This document shows, one piece after another, positions 25,744 to 33,674 of a stretch of DNA of 64,000 nt. Every line of letters starts with the position of its first letter. Position 1 is the first letter of the stretch. The DNA lies in contig NZ_FQXE01000010.1 in NCBI RefSeq assembly GCF_900129885.1, positions 1-64,000 on the forward strand, in the 5' to 3' direction. Under the pieces are notes generated by a model. The model was not told the DNA's origin. It saw only the letters and a list, made by a program, of their open reading frames with translations, and searched no databases. Position numbers and translations under genes: made by a program. Source of the stretch: Pollutimonas bauzanensis. GTDB taxonomy: Bacteria > Pseudomonadota > Gammaproteobacteria > Burkholderiales > Burkholderiaceae_B.

Positions 25744-27633
25744 ATGCGCGACCTGACCCTGATTTTTATCATATCCAGCCTATGCCTGCTGACGCTGAGC
25801 CGATGCCTGTTGGCGGCCTGGCAATGGCGGCGGGTGAAACAGGGCGGCGGCATGCTTCCGATATTGAAAGGCGGCCTGCGCATCGATGCCCACCAGATAG
25901 CCATCATCGCCGGCATTCCGGCCATTCTTGCGCCATGGATAGGGCATTTCCCGCTGGCCGTGGCGATTACCGGCTGGTGGTTCCTGCTGGCCTGGCTGCT
26001 GCTGGTGCTGCTGGAAGTCTCCACCCCGCAGTTCATCCACGAATATGATACCCGGCCCAACCGCATTTATGTGGAATACCTCAAGCACCCGCATGAAGTC
26101 TTCGGCATGCTATGGAAGGGCTACAAGGCGGTCATTTTCGGCGGCGTGGCGGCGCTGGCGCTGTTCGCCTGGCTGGGCCATGCGCTGTTCATCGGCGCCG
26201 CGGCCGACGGCGCCATGCTGTGGTGGCTGCGCCCGATAATTTCCCTTGCCGCCGCGGCCCTGACCTTTCTGGCGATACGCGGGACGCTGGGCCACCGGCC
26301 CATCAACCCGTCGACGGTGGCCTATTGCGGCGACAGCATGCTCAACGCCCTGCCGCTCAATTCGCTCTATAGCGTGTCTTACGCCGTCTACAGCATGAAA
26401 AACGAGCGCTCGGCCGAAGACGTATACGGCAAGATGCCCGCCGGCGACATGAACGACATCGTCAGGGGCTGCGCGGATATCGGGCCCGGCCCCGCCGCGA
26501 TTCCCACCCTGCACTTGCAGGAACCCCGCTCCAAACGGGCGCGTCCGCTGAACGTCGTCATGATTGTCCAGGAAAGCCTGGGCGCGCAATATGTCGGCAA
26601 CCTGGGCGGCGCCAATCTCACCCCCTGCCTGGACGAACTGGCCAGGACGGCATGGAACTTCACGCGCGCCTACGCCACCGGCACACGGTCGGTGCGCGGG
26701 CTGGAAGCGGTGGTGGCCGGATTTCCGCCCACGGTGTCGGACGCCGCGCTGCGGCTTTCCGGTGCCCAAAGCAATTTCTTCACCATGGCCCAGGTGCTCA
26801 AGCAGCATGGCTACCGTTCACGCTTCATTTATGGCGGAGAAGCCCATTTCGACAATATGAAAAGCTTCTTCCTGGGCAACGGCTTCGACGACCTTTACGA
26901 TCTGCCCACCTTCAAGAACCCCGCCTTCGTGGGCACCTGGGGCGCCAGCGACGAGGACATGTTCAGCAAGCTGCACAGCCTGCTCGATGCCACGCCTGAA
27001 CAACCAACGTTTACGCTGGCATTCTCGGTCAGCAATCATTCGCCGTGGGAATATCCCGGCGGCCGCATCGACCCCGAAGGCGACCCCGCCACGGTGGAAA
27101 ACACGGTGCGCTATGCGGACTGGGCCATGGGCCACTTCTTCGACCGCGCCAGGGAATCGGACTACTGGGACAATACCGTATTCCTGATAGTGGCCGACCA
27201 TGATTCCCGGGTCGGCGGCGCCAGCCTCGTGCCCTTGCGCCACTTCCACATCCCGGCGATGATCCTGGGCGCCGACGTGGCGCCGCGGCGCGACGGCCGC
27301 CTGATCAGCCAGATCGATCTGCCCCCGACGCTGCTGTCCATCATGGGCCTGCGCTGCGAGCACCCGATGATAGGGCAGGACCTCACGGGTAACGGCGGCG
27401 GCCGCGCCATGATGCAGTACGGCGACAACTATGGCTATCTGCAGGGCGACCAGTTGGTCGTGCTGGAGCCACACCGCGAGGCAAGCCAGTACCGCTACGA
27501 GGCGCCGGCAAACTACACCCCTGTGCCGGCGGACCCGGGCCTGGCGCGCACGGCCCTGGCCCACGCCTTGTGGCCCAACTGGGTCTACCGCAACCAGGGC
27601 TATACGCTGCCGCATCTGCGCCCCAAAAGCTAG
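25744..27633 (+). CDS. LTA synthase-family membrane sulfatase/phosphoglycerol transferase
   Basis: 629 residues. An N-terminal membrane part (about four hydrophobic segments up to residue ~180) precedes a periplasmic sulfatase-fold domain. The metal and nucleophile residues of the LtaS/OpgB class are visible: Glu277 in MIVQESLGAQYVG, Thr314 in YATGTRSVRGLEAV, and the ADHDSRVGG metal motif. In Gram-negatives such proteins transfer phosphoglycerol or phosphoethanolamine to periplasmic glycans or lipids. Divergent from the Liv receptor gene and convergent with the PfpI gene. The actual acceptor is unknown. Confidence 0.86.
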   Translation: MRDLTLIFIISSLCLLTLSRCLLAAWQWRRVKQGGGMLPILKGGLRIDAHQIAIIAGIPAILAPWIGHFPLAVAITGWWFLLAWLLLVLLEVSTPQFIHEYDTRPNRIYVEYLKHPHEVFGMLWKGYKAVIFGGVAALALFAWLGHALFIGAAADGAMLWWLRPIISLAAAALTFLAIRGTLGHRPINPSTVAYCGDSMLNALPLNSLYSVSYAVYSMKNERSAEDVYGKMPAGDMNDIVRGCADIGPGPAAIPTLHLQEPRSKRARPLNVVMIVQESLGAQYVGNLGGANLTPCLDELARTAWNFTRAYATGTRSVRGLEAVVAGFPPTVSDAALRLSGAQSNFFTMAQVLKQHGYRSRFIYGGEAHFDNMKSFFLGNGFDDLYDLPTFKNPAFVGTWGASDEDMFSKLHSLLDATPEQPTFTLAFSVSNHSPWEYPGGRIDPEGDPATVENTVRYADWAMGHFFDRARESDYWDNTVFLIVADHDSRVGGASLVPLRHFHIPAMILGADVAPRRDGRLISQIDLPPTLLSIMGLRCEHPMIGQDLTGNGGGRAMMQYGDNYGYLQGDQLVVLEPHREASQYRYEAPANYTPVPADPGLARTALAHALWPNWVYRNQGYTLPHLRPKS

Positions 27634-27637
27634 GCCG

Positions 27638-27652
27638 GGCCCGCAGCGGGCC
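27638..27652. terminator. hairpin between convergent genes
   Basis: GGCCCGC (27638-27644) and GCGGGCC (27646-27652) form a GC-rich hairpin in the 28-bp gap between the sulfatase stop and the PfpI stop. No T tract follows. Confidence 0.4.
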
Positions 27653-27661
27653 GCGCGGAGG

Positions 27662-28243
27662 CTAGGCGTGCGTGATGCGGGTGCCCAGCACGGCCAGGAA
27701 TTGCGCCATCCATGCGGGATGGGCGGGCCAGGCCGGGGCCGTCACCAGATTGCCGTCGGTATGGGCTTGGTCTATGCCGATTTCCGCGTAGTTGCCCCCA
27801 GCCAGGCGCACTTCCGCCGCGCACGCCGGATACGCCGAGCAAGTGCGGCCTTTCAGGATGCCGGCCGCGGCGAGTATTTGCGCCGCATGGCACACGGCCG
27901 CAATAGGCTTCCCGGCCGAGTCGAATTGCCGCACGATTTCCAGTACCCTTTCGTTCATGCGCAGGTATTCCGGCGCCCGCCCGCCCGGGATGACCAGACC
28001 ATCGTAGTCGTCCACGTCGACCTGGTCGAAATCGTGGTTCAGCGCAAAGCGGTGGCCCGGCTTTTCGCTGTAGGTTTGCGCGCCTTCGAAATCGTGAATG
28101 GCGGTGGCGACCGTATCGCCCGCCTTCTTGTCCGGGCACACCGCATGCACCGTATGCCCGACGGCCAGCAATGTTTGAAACGGCACCATTGTTTCGTAGT
28201 CTTCGGCATAGTCGCCGACCAGCATCAACAGTTTTTTGCTCAT
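27662..28243 (-). CDS. DJ-1/PfpI family protein
   Basis: 193 residues from the ATG at 28243. The fold matches DJ-1/PfpI proteins: [36 protein letters not shown] and the nucleophile elbow [13 protein letters not shown] with the conserved cysteine. Family members act as glyoxalase III, deglycase-like or chaperone-like stress enzymes. The C-terminus continues past the core ([15 protein letters not shown]). Single gene, convergent with the sulfatase gene and divergent from the TerC-like gene. Confidence 0.9.
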   Translation of the reverse strand: MSKKLLMLVGDYAEDYETMVPFQTLLAVGHTVHAVCPDKKAGDTVATAIHDFEGAQTYSEKPGHRFALNHDFDQVDVDDYDGLVIPGGRAPEYLRMNERVLEIVRQFDSAGKPIAAVCHAAQILAAAGILKGRTCSAYPACAAEVRLAGGNYAEIGIDQAHTDGNLVTAPAWPAHPAWMAQFLAVLGTRITHA

Positions 28244-28474
28244 GATTCGTCCCGTCCTGGTTTTGCCCGATTGATGAATTCGCCGCCACAACAGCCCTGC
28301 CGCGGCGCTCTCGCCGGCGGTTCGCCGACTGCGCCATATTCAATCCAAACCAATAAAAAAACAAGCGGGCCCGAATAATTACAAACAGCTGAATTTTTAT
28401 AACTGCGCGCAAAATCGGCAAAAAAATCGACAAAACATCTCTATAATCACTTTTTTATTATTGGATGCCTTCTA

Positions 28475-30058
28475 ATGGAGTTGCTGCTTGACCCCACCAT
28501 GTGGGTCGGCTTGTTGACACTGGTCGTCCTGGAAATCGTTCTAGGCATCGACAATCTGATTTTCATCGCCATTCTGGCGGACAAGCTTCCGCCCGCGCAG
28601 CGCGACCGGGCCCGCGTCATCGGCCTGTCGCTGGCGCTGATCATGCGCCTGGCCCTGCTTTCGGGCATCTCGTGGCTGTTCAAGCTTACCGAACCGTGGT
28701 TTTCCCTCGGCCCCCTGGCCTTCTCCGGACGCGACCTGATCCTGATAGCCGGCGGCTTCTTCCTGGTGTTCAAAGGCACCATGGAAATGCACGAACGCGT
28801 GGAAGGCAAGGCCGCGAGCCTGTCGGGCTCGCGCATGTATCCCAGCTTCTGGGTGATCGTGACGCAAATCGTCGTCCTGGATGCGGTGTTCTCGCTGGAC
28901 GCGGTCATCACGGCCGTCGGCATGGTCGACCGGCTCGAAGTGATGATGGCCGCGGTGGTCATCGCCATCGGCATCATGCTGGTCGCCTCCAAGCCCCTGA
29001 CCCGCTTCGTCAATGCCCATCCCACCGTGGTCATACTGTGCCTGGGCTTCCTGCTGATGATAGGCTTCGCCCTGGTCGCCGAGGGCTTCGGCTTCAAAGT
29101 GCCCAAGGGCTATCTGTACGCCGCCATCGGTTTTTCCGTGGCCATCGAAACGCTCAACCAGGTCGCGCGGCGCAATCTGCTGAACAGGAATGCGCCCCGG
29201 CCCATGCGGGAACGCACGGCGGAAGGCATCTTGCGCATGCTGGGCAAGCGCCCGGTATCCGCCGACGAGGCCGGCGACAACATCGCGCCGGGCCAGGGCG
29301 ACACCCCTTTCGCCGCCGAAGAACGCAATATGGTCAGCGGCGTGCTCAGGCTGGCCGACCGCAACGTGCGTTCCATCATGACGCCGCGCACCGACATCAC
29401 CTGGATAGACCTGAACGACGACCCGGAATCCATACGCAAGGAAGTCAGCAGCACCCCGCATGGCTTTTTCCCGGTATGCCGCGGGTCCCTCGATGACATC
29501 GTCGGCATAGGCCGCGCCAAGGACATGATCGCCGATCTCATCGTGCACAAGGCGCTGAATGCAAAAAGCTTCCGCCCGGCCATCATCGTCCACGAAACCG
29601 TGCGCATCCTGGACCTGATGGAAACCCTCAAGGCCGCGCGCGGGCAACTGGTCATCGTCATCAATGAATTCGGCACCGTCGAAGGGCTGGTCACGCCCAT
29701 CGATGTCTTCGAAGCGATCGCCGGCGACTTTCCCGACGAGGACGAGACGCCCGACATCATCGCCGACGGCAAGAACCGCTGGATCGTCGATGGCGCCACC
29801 GACATGCATCATTTCGAGCAGACGCTGGACATCGAAGGCCTGATGGAGGAGTCCGACGAATACAGCACCGTGGCGGGGTATCTGCTGCGCCAGTTCGGAC
29901 GCCTGCCCGAAGTGGGCGACGACATCACGCTCGCGCAGGCTCACGGCGAATACCATTTCCGCATCCTGCAACTGGAGGGCCGGCGCATCGCCAAGGTAAG
30001 CGTCGAGCGGCGCGCGGTGGACGGCCAGGACAGCGCCCACTCCGCCCACGCGGCCTGA
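28475..30058 (+). CDS. TerC-family membrane protein with CBS pair and CorC/HlyC domain
   Basis: 527 residues. Residues ~1-220 are a TerC-type integral membrane domain ([17 protein letters not shown] and [18 protein letters not shown] carry the conserved acidic residues). A cytosolic CBS pair follows (~295-425: [51 protein letters not shown]) and then a CorC/HlyC C-terminal domain (~435-515). The architecture matches E. coli YoaE/YegH, thought to take part in metal ion export or handling. The AT-rich 231-bp upstream region shows no recognisable yybP-ykoY riboswitch. Confidence 0.93.
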   Translation: MELLLDPTMWVGLLTLVVLEIVLGIDNLIFIAILADKLPPAQRDRARVIGLSLALIMRLALLSGISWLFKLTEPWFSLGPLAFSGRDLILIAGGFFLVFKGTMEMHERVEGKAASLSGSRMYPSFWVIVTQIVVLDAVFSLDAVITAVGMVDRLEVMMAAVVIAIGIMLVASKPLTRFVNAHPTVVILCLGFLLMIGFALVAEGFGFKVPKGYLYAAIGFSVAIETLNQVARRNLLNRNAPRPMRERTAEGILRMLGKRPVSADEAGDNIAPGQGDTPFAAEERNMVSGVLRLADRNVRSIMTPRTDITWIDLNDDPESIRKEVSSTPHGFFPVCRGSLDDIVGIGRAKDMIADLIVHKALNAKSFRPAIIVHETVRILDLMETLKAARGQLVIVINEFGTVEGLVTPIDVFEAIAGDFPDEDETPDIIADGKNRWIVDGATDMHHFEQTLDIEGLMEESDEYSTVAGYLLRQFGRLPEVGDDITLAQAHGEYHFRILQLEGRRIAKVSVERRAVDGQDSAHSAHAA

Positions 30059-30068
30059 CTCCTTTCTG

Positions 30069-30077
30069 TGTTATAGT
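30069..30077 (+). promoter_or_regulatory. extended -10 promoter candidate for tRNA-Pro
   Basis: TGTTATAGT (TG-n-TATAGT) ends 29 bp before the tRNA-Pro 5' end and just after the TerC-family stop codon. No clear -35 box is visible, which is acceptable for an extended -10 promoter. Confidence 0.4.
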
Positions 30078-30106
30078 AGCTGGCTGTCGTGAGGCAGTGA
30101 ATAATT

Positions 30107-30183
<77 letters not shown>

Positions 30184-30201
30184 ATTCGTAGCAAGGAAAT
30201 C

Positions 30202-30235
30202 AAGGGTTTACGCAAATCGCGCGTAAGCCCTTTTT
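30202..30235 (+). terminator. intrinsic terminator of tRNA-Pro
   Basis: AAGGGTTTACGC (30202-30213) pairs with GCGTAAGCCCTT (30221-30232), a 12-bp stem with one G-T pair and a 7-nt loop, followed by TTTTTC. It is the clearest Rho-independent terminator in the window. Confidence 0.85.
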
Positions 30236-30296
30236 CTTTGCGCGTAAGTTTTCGATAAAATCGGCCCATCTGTGTCCATCCCGGTCCTGCTCCACT

Positions 30297-30614
30297 ATGT
30301 TCAAACACTCAACGAAGCACGCCAAGACTGATTGGCAGCGAGTCAGGCAAGAAGCGGCGTATGCGAAGCCGATTCCGTTTGACCCCGCGACTGACCCCTA
30401 CGACCCTAACGACGAGCAGGCCACTGCCGAGTATCTGGAAGCCGCAACCGTGACAGTCCGGGGGCCCGGGCGGCCCAGGGTGCCGGTCAGGCGCCCGGCG
30501 CTTACCATGCGGATGGACCCGGATCTGCTCGAACGCTTACGGGCATCGGGCAAAGGCTGGCAAAGTCGCTTGCATCAGCTCATCCGCGAGGCGGTGGACA
30601 AAGGCAAACTCTGA
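30297..30614 (+). CDS. BrnA-type antitoxin without BrnT toxin
   Basis: 105 residues. The C-terminal part (PALTMRMDPDLLERLRASGKGWQSRLHQLIREAVDKG) is a BrnA-like ribbon-helix-helix domain; the N-terminal half has the acidic linker FDPATDPYDPNDEQ. BrnA normally neutralises the BrnT ribonuclease and represses the brnTA operon. Here the upstream neighbour is tRNA-Pro with its terminator, and no BrnT-like frame exists on either side. There is no purine-rich ribosome site before the ATG. It is followed by an integron attC-like site, so it may be a cassette gene; it could also be a stand-alone RHH regulator. Confidence 0.75.
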   Translation: MFKHSTKHAKTDWQRVRQEAAYAKPIPFDPATDPYDPNDEQATAEYLEAATVTVRGPGRPRVPVRRPALTMRMDPDLLERLRASGKGWQSRLHQLIREAVDKGKL

Positions 30615-30676
30615 CCATGTCAAAGACATTGGCCCCGAGCCTATTGCGGTGCCAAGCGCTATCAGATGAGGCACAC

Positions 30677-30736
30677 GCCTGACAATTCATTCAAGCCGAC
30701 ACCGCTTGGAGGCGCGGCTTGACCAAAGCTTTAGCC
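30677..30736 (+). mobile_element. degenerate integron attC (59-base element) site
   Basis: The sequence from GCCTGAC (30677-30683, R''-like) through AATTCATTCAAGCCG, a central GC-rich part, GCGGCTTG (L'-like, ending 30721) to GCTTTAGCC (30728-30736, R'-like) closely resembles attC sites of class 1 integron cassettes such as those of aadA and dfrA. The arms CAAGCCG (30692-30698) and CGGCTTG (30715-30721) are perfectly complementary. The crossover G of the R' core is T here and the central loop is altered, so the site is probably inactive. It follows the BrnA gene, where a cassette attC would lie. Confidence 0.65.
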
Positions 30737-30753
30737 AAAAGAAGGAGCGCGCC

Positions 30754-31173
30754 ATGGCAACGGTGTACAAATCAAAGATCGACTGGTGGCTTGCCGTCAT
30801 TATTCTGGGCACAATGGCCGCATCCGCTTGGGCGAGTGTCAAAATCATCTTGACAGGCTCGCCGTCCATATGGATATGGTGCGTAGCTTTTCTGATTGCC
30901 GGTATTGGCGCAGGCCTGCCATTATGGCTACTGCTCAGTACTGATTACACCCTTGATTCCAGGCATTTACGCATAAAGAGTGGGCCGTTCAAATGGCGTG
31001 TCGCAATTGCCGATATTGCCAGCATCGCGCCAACTTCAAATCCACTTTCCAGTCCGGCGCTGTCGCTTGACCGGTTACGGATAGATTATGGCCTCGGCTC
31101 CACAATCATGATCTCGCCGCGCAACAAAGAGCAGTTCATTCAAGAACTAGAGACCCTGCGTCGCGATGACTAA
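30754..31173 (+). CDS. small PH-domain membrane protein
   Basis: 139 residues from the ATG at 30754 with a GAAGGAG ribosome site. Two transmembrane helices (WWLAVIILGTMAASAWASV and IWIWCVAFLIAGIGAGLPLW) are followed by a bacterial PH-like domain (DYTLDSRHLRIKSGPFKWRV, IADIASIAPTSNP, ISPRNKEQFIQELETL). The domain organisation matches small bPH membrane proteins of unknown role. It directly follows the attC-like site, and its stop codon lies inside a second partial attC-like sequence, as cassette genes often do. Confidence 0.82.
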   Translation: MATVYKSKIDWWLAVIILGTMAASAWASVKIILTGSPSIWIWCVAFLIAGIGAGLPLWLLLSTDYTLDSRHLRIKSGPFKWRVAIADIASIAPTSNPLSSPALSLDRLRIDYGLGSTIMISPRNKEQFIQELETLRRDD

Positions 31174-31190
31174 GCATTCATTCCAGCGGA
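31170..31190 (+). mobile_element. partial second attC-like sequence
   Basis: CTAAGCATTCATTCCAGCGGA aligns with the left half of classical attC sites (CTAACAATTCATTCAAGCCGA) at 17 of 21 positions by eye. The PH-domain gene's TAA stop lies within it, a common cassette arrangement. No matching right half is seen, so it would be a truncated remnant. Confidence 0.4.
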
Positions 31191-31205
31191 TCATGGACGA
31201 GCCAT

Positions 31206-31310
31206 TTGTCTCTTGTCGACTCCCCGTCTCATCGTGACTTGTACGATGGATACATGTTGCGGCTGGAAGAAGGTCGGGAAGTTCTGCTCATCTCCTCAAA
31301 CGAATCTTAA
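31206..31310 (+). pseudogene. possible 3' coding remnant
   Basis: The frame ending at TAA 31308-31310 reads LSLVDSPSHRDLYDGYML followed by an acidic stretch (RLEEGREVLLISSNES) that looks protein-like. It has no proper start or ribosome site and is only 34 codons from a TTG. I do not recognise the family. It could be the tail of a gene truncated during decay of the accessory patch, or chance. Confidence 0.2.
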
Positions 31311-31312
31311 AA

Positions 31313-31654
31313 TCAGTCGCCGCTACGGCGTTCCTGGCGCAGGTCGGCCCATTTCAGCAGCGCGTCAAGCGCCGGGCAGAGCGCCTGGCCCCAATCGGTC
31401 AAGCCGTATTCCACCTTCGGCGGCACCTGATGGTGGACGATGCGCCGAACGACGCCGTCTGATTCCATCTGGCGTAGCTGCTGGATCAGCATCTTCTGCG
31501 TGATGGCAGGGATCGCCCTTTCGAGTTCGGAGAATCGCAGCAAATTGCCGCCGAACAGATGGAACAGGATGACCAGCTTCCACTTCCCTTCGAGAATCTT
31601 GAGCGCCTGCTCGACACCGTCGGCGGCCGAAGTGGGTGTCCATGCTTTTCCCAT
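31313..31654 (-). CDS. HxlR-family transcriptional regulator
   Basis: 113 residues, normal length. A DUF24/HxlR winged helix is clear: ALKILEGKWKLVILFHLF, RFSELERAIPAITQKMLIQQLRQMESDGVV, and a wing (PPKVEYGLTDWGQAL). There is no obvious redox cysteine at the N-terminus as in YodB-type sensors; a single cysteine occurs in ALCPALDALL. It is divergent from a SnoaL-like gene, with a phased repeat array touching its start codon, so it probably represses itself and that gene. Confidence 0.92.
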   Translation of the reverse strand: MGKAWTPTSAADGVEQALKILEGKWKLVILFHLFGGNLLRFSELERAIPAITQKMLIQQLRQMESDGVVRRIVHHQVPPKVEYGLTDWGQALCPALDALLKWADLRQERRSGD

Positions 31655-31717
31655 ACTTTTTATTTTCGCCTTACTTTTTATTTTCGCCTTACTTTTTAGT
31701 GCGTACCTTACTTTTTC
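31654..31717. promoter_or_regulatory. phased TACTTTTT repeat array between hxlR and the SnoaL-like gene
   Basis: TACTTTTT occurs at 31654, 31672, 31690 and 31709, spaced 18, 18 and 19 bp. The first two copies belong to identical 18-bp units (TACTTTTTATTTTCGCCT); the later ones diverge. The first copy overlaps the hxlR start codon. Evenly spaced repeats in a divergent promoter are probably HxlR binding sites, though replication slippage of an AT-rich unit is possible. Confidence 0.55.
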
Positions 31718-31814
31718 GTGTGTTCTTGTTATTTTCGGAGTTTACATTCATCCTTCCAACTTGCCAATTCGGATCGCGCACGGCGATCCGATCATTCACG
31801 AAGGAGCTGTCCGC

Positions 31815-32141
31815 ATGTCTATCAATCTCCCAAAGCCCATAGGCACCTATTTCGCCGCGGACAGTGGCGACAGCGAGGCTGTCGCCATGTGCTTCACCGA
31901 GAACGCCGTCGTGAAGGACGAAGGCCGCAGCTACAGCGGCTTAGCCGCCATCAAGCAGTGGAAAGCGGATTCCTCAAAGAAATATACCTACACGAGCAAG
32001 CCCTTCGCTTGCGAAGACAGGGAAGGCAAAATCATGGTCGCCAGCCGGGTGACCGGCAACTTCCCCGGCAGTCCCGTCGATCTTCGATACTTTTTTGGCC
32101 TCGAAGGCGACAAGATCGCATCCCTGGAAATCATCATATGA
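31815..32141 (+). CDS. SnoaL-like/NTF2-fold protein
   Basis: 108 residues. GTYFAADSGDSEAVAMCFTENAVVKDEGRSYSGLAAIKQW and the later FFGLEGDKIASLEIII are the typical pattern of SnoaL-like domains with the NTF2 fold. Start at 31815 has AAGGAG with an 8-nt spacer. Such small proteins bind hydrophobic ligands or act as isomerases or cyclases; the function here is unknown. Divergent from the HxlR gene, a common pairing for stress- or substrate-induced genes. Confidence 0.85.
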   Translation: MSINLPKPIGTYFAADSGDSEAVAMCFTENAVVKDEGRSYSGLAAIKQWKADSSKKYTYTSKPFACEDREGKIMVASRVTGNFPGSPVDLRYFFGLEGDKIASLEIII

Positions 32142-32261
32142 GCGTCAGAGGCCGCCATGGCGGCAGGATCGGTTCCAGAGGAGGCGCCGGAAGATGTTAT
32201 CTACGTCGCGGCCGATTTGACTGCAGCGGATGGGCGCCGCGGGCCGCGGCGGCGCGATGAA

Positions 32262-33674
32262 TCAAGCCAGCACCTTCCCCGGGTTCATGATCCCCAGCGG
32301 ATCCAGGGCCTGCTTGATGCGCCCCATCAGCTCCAGCTCCAGCGGGCTTTTATAGCGGCGCAGGTCGTCGACCCGCCGCTGGCCTATGCCTTGCTCGGCG
32401 CTGATCGAGCCGCCGCTGGCGTGCACCCGGTCATGCACCAGCGCCTGGATCGCGCTTTCCATGGCCGCGAATTGCTCTTTGCCCGCGCCGCCCGGGCCCA
32501 GCATGTTGTAGTGCAGGTTGCCGTCGCCCAGGTGGCCGAATACCATCAGGCGCAGGCCCGGGTAGGACTGCCGCAGGATGGCATCGGTCTCGTGGACGAA
32601 GTCCGCCAATTGCGACACCGGCAATGAAATGTCGTGCTTGATGCAAGGGCCGGCCGCGGCCAGGGCCAGGGTGATGGTCTCGCGCAGGTGCCAGAAGGCG
32701 GCGCTTTGCGCCTCGGAGCTGGCCACCGCGACATCCAGCGCTTCGCTGGCTTCCAGGGCCGGCGCAAGCACCGATTCGAACCTGTCCTGGGCATGCGCCT
32801 CGCTTTCACTGTCCGACAGTTCAAGCAAGGCGTACCAGGCGGGCCGGGGATGCATCGGACCGAACGGCAGACGTTGTTCGGGAAAGACGCCGGTCACCAG
32901 ATCGAGACAGTCCGCGGACATCACTTCGAACCCCGTCAGCGCCGCGCCAAACCCGCCGCGCGCGCGGTTGAGCAGCGCGGTCGCCGCATCGAGGCCGGCC
33001 AGGGCCAGCAAAGCCGTGCGCCGCGCGCGCGGCAGCGGGAAAAGCTTCAGGGTCGCCGCGGTAATCAGGCCCAGCGTACCCTCGCTGCCAATATACAGGT
33101 CGCGCAGGTCGTAGCCGGTATTGTCCTTGCGCAGGCCGCGCAGGCCGTGCCAGATTTCGCCTTGCGGCGTCACCACTTCCAGGCCCAGGGTCAGTTCCCT
33201 GGCGTTGCCGTAGCGCAGGACCTGCGTGCCGCCGGCATTGGTTGCCAGGTTGCCGCCGATGAAGCAGCTGCCCTGCGCGCCCAATGACAGCGGAAACAGC
33301 CTGCCCGCCTGCATTGCGGCCTGCTGGACGGCCTCCAGGACGCAGCCGGCTTCGACGGTGATCGTATCGTTCTGCGTATCGATGCCGCGGATGCGATTCA
33401 GGCGCTGCATGTTGATGACCACAGCAAGCCCTGTGCCGTCCGGAGTCGCCCCGGCCACCTGGCCGGTGTTGCCCCCCTGGGGAACGATAGGGGCGCGGGC
33501 CTGGGCGCACAAGCGGACGATTTGCGCCGCCTGCGCGGCGTCCCGCGGCCGGACCACCGCCAGCGCGCGGCCGGTCGCGTGCCGCCGCCAATCGGTCAAA
33601 TAAGGCTGGGCGTCCGCGCCCGTCAATACATTAGCCGCGCCGGCGCAGCCTATCAATGCATCGACCAGGCTCAT
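32262..33674 (-). CDS. FAD-linked oxidase (GlcD/D-2-hydroxyglutarate dehydrogenase-like)
   Basis: 470 residues. The PCMH-type FAD-binding domain (IVPQGGNTGQVAGATP, GSCFIGGNLATNAGGTQVLRYG, LYIGSEGTLGLITAATLKLFP) is followed by an FAD-oxidase C-terminal domain with the metal-binding FGHLGDGNLHYNM and SAEQGIGQRRVDDL. It oxidises a D-2-hydroxy acid to a 2-keto acid and passes electrons to an acceptor. The start overlaps the stop of the 2-hydroxyacid dehydrogenase gene by 4 bp. Last gene of the seven-gene operon. Confidence 0.92.
   Translation of the reverse strand: MSLVDALIGCAGAANVLTGADAQPYLTDWRRHATGRALAVVRPRDAAQAAQIVRLCAQARAPIVPQGGNTGQVAGATPDGTGLAVVINMQRLNRIRGIDTQNDTITVEAGCVLEAVQQAAMQAGRLFPLSLGAQGSCFIGGNLATNAGGTQVLRYGNARELTLGLEVVTPQGEIWHGLRGLRKDNTGYDLRDLYIGSEGTLGLITAATLKLFPLPRARRTALLALAGLDAATALLNRARGGFGAALTGFEVMSADCLDLVTGVFPEQRLPFGPMHPRPAWYALLELSDSESEAHAQDRFESVLAPALEASEALDVAVASSEAQSAAFWHLRETITLALAAAGPCIKHDISLPVSQLADFVHETDAILRQSYPGLRLMVFGHLGDGNLHYNMLGPGGAGKEQFAAMESAIQALVHDRVHASGGSISAEQGIGQRRVDDLRRYKSPLELELMGRIKQALDPLGIMNPGKVLA

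Noticed and set aside
28292-28474. yybP-ykoY manganese riboswitch upstream of the TerC-family gene
   Set aside because: TerC genes often carry one, but this leader is AT-rich without the conserved loop sequences or nested stems I would expect.
31636-31842. 68-codon plus-strand frame with FPYFLFSPYFLFSPYFL repeats
   Set aside because: This is the translation of the TACTTTTT regulatory repeats read in one frame; it overlaps the hxlR start region and lacks a ribosome site.
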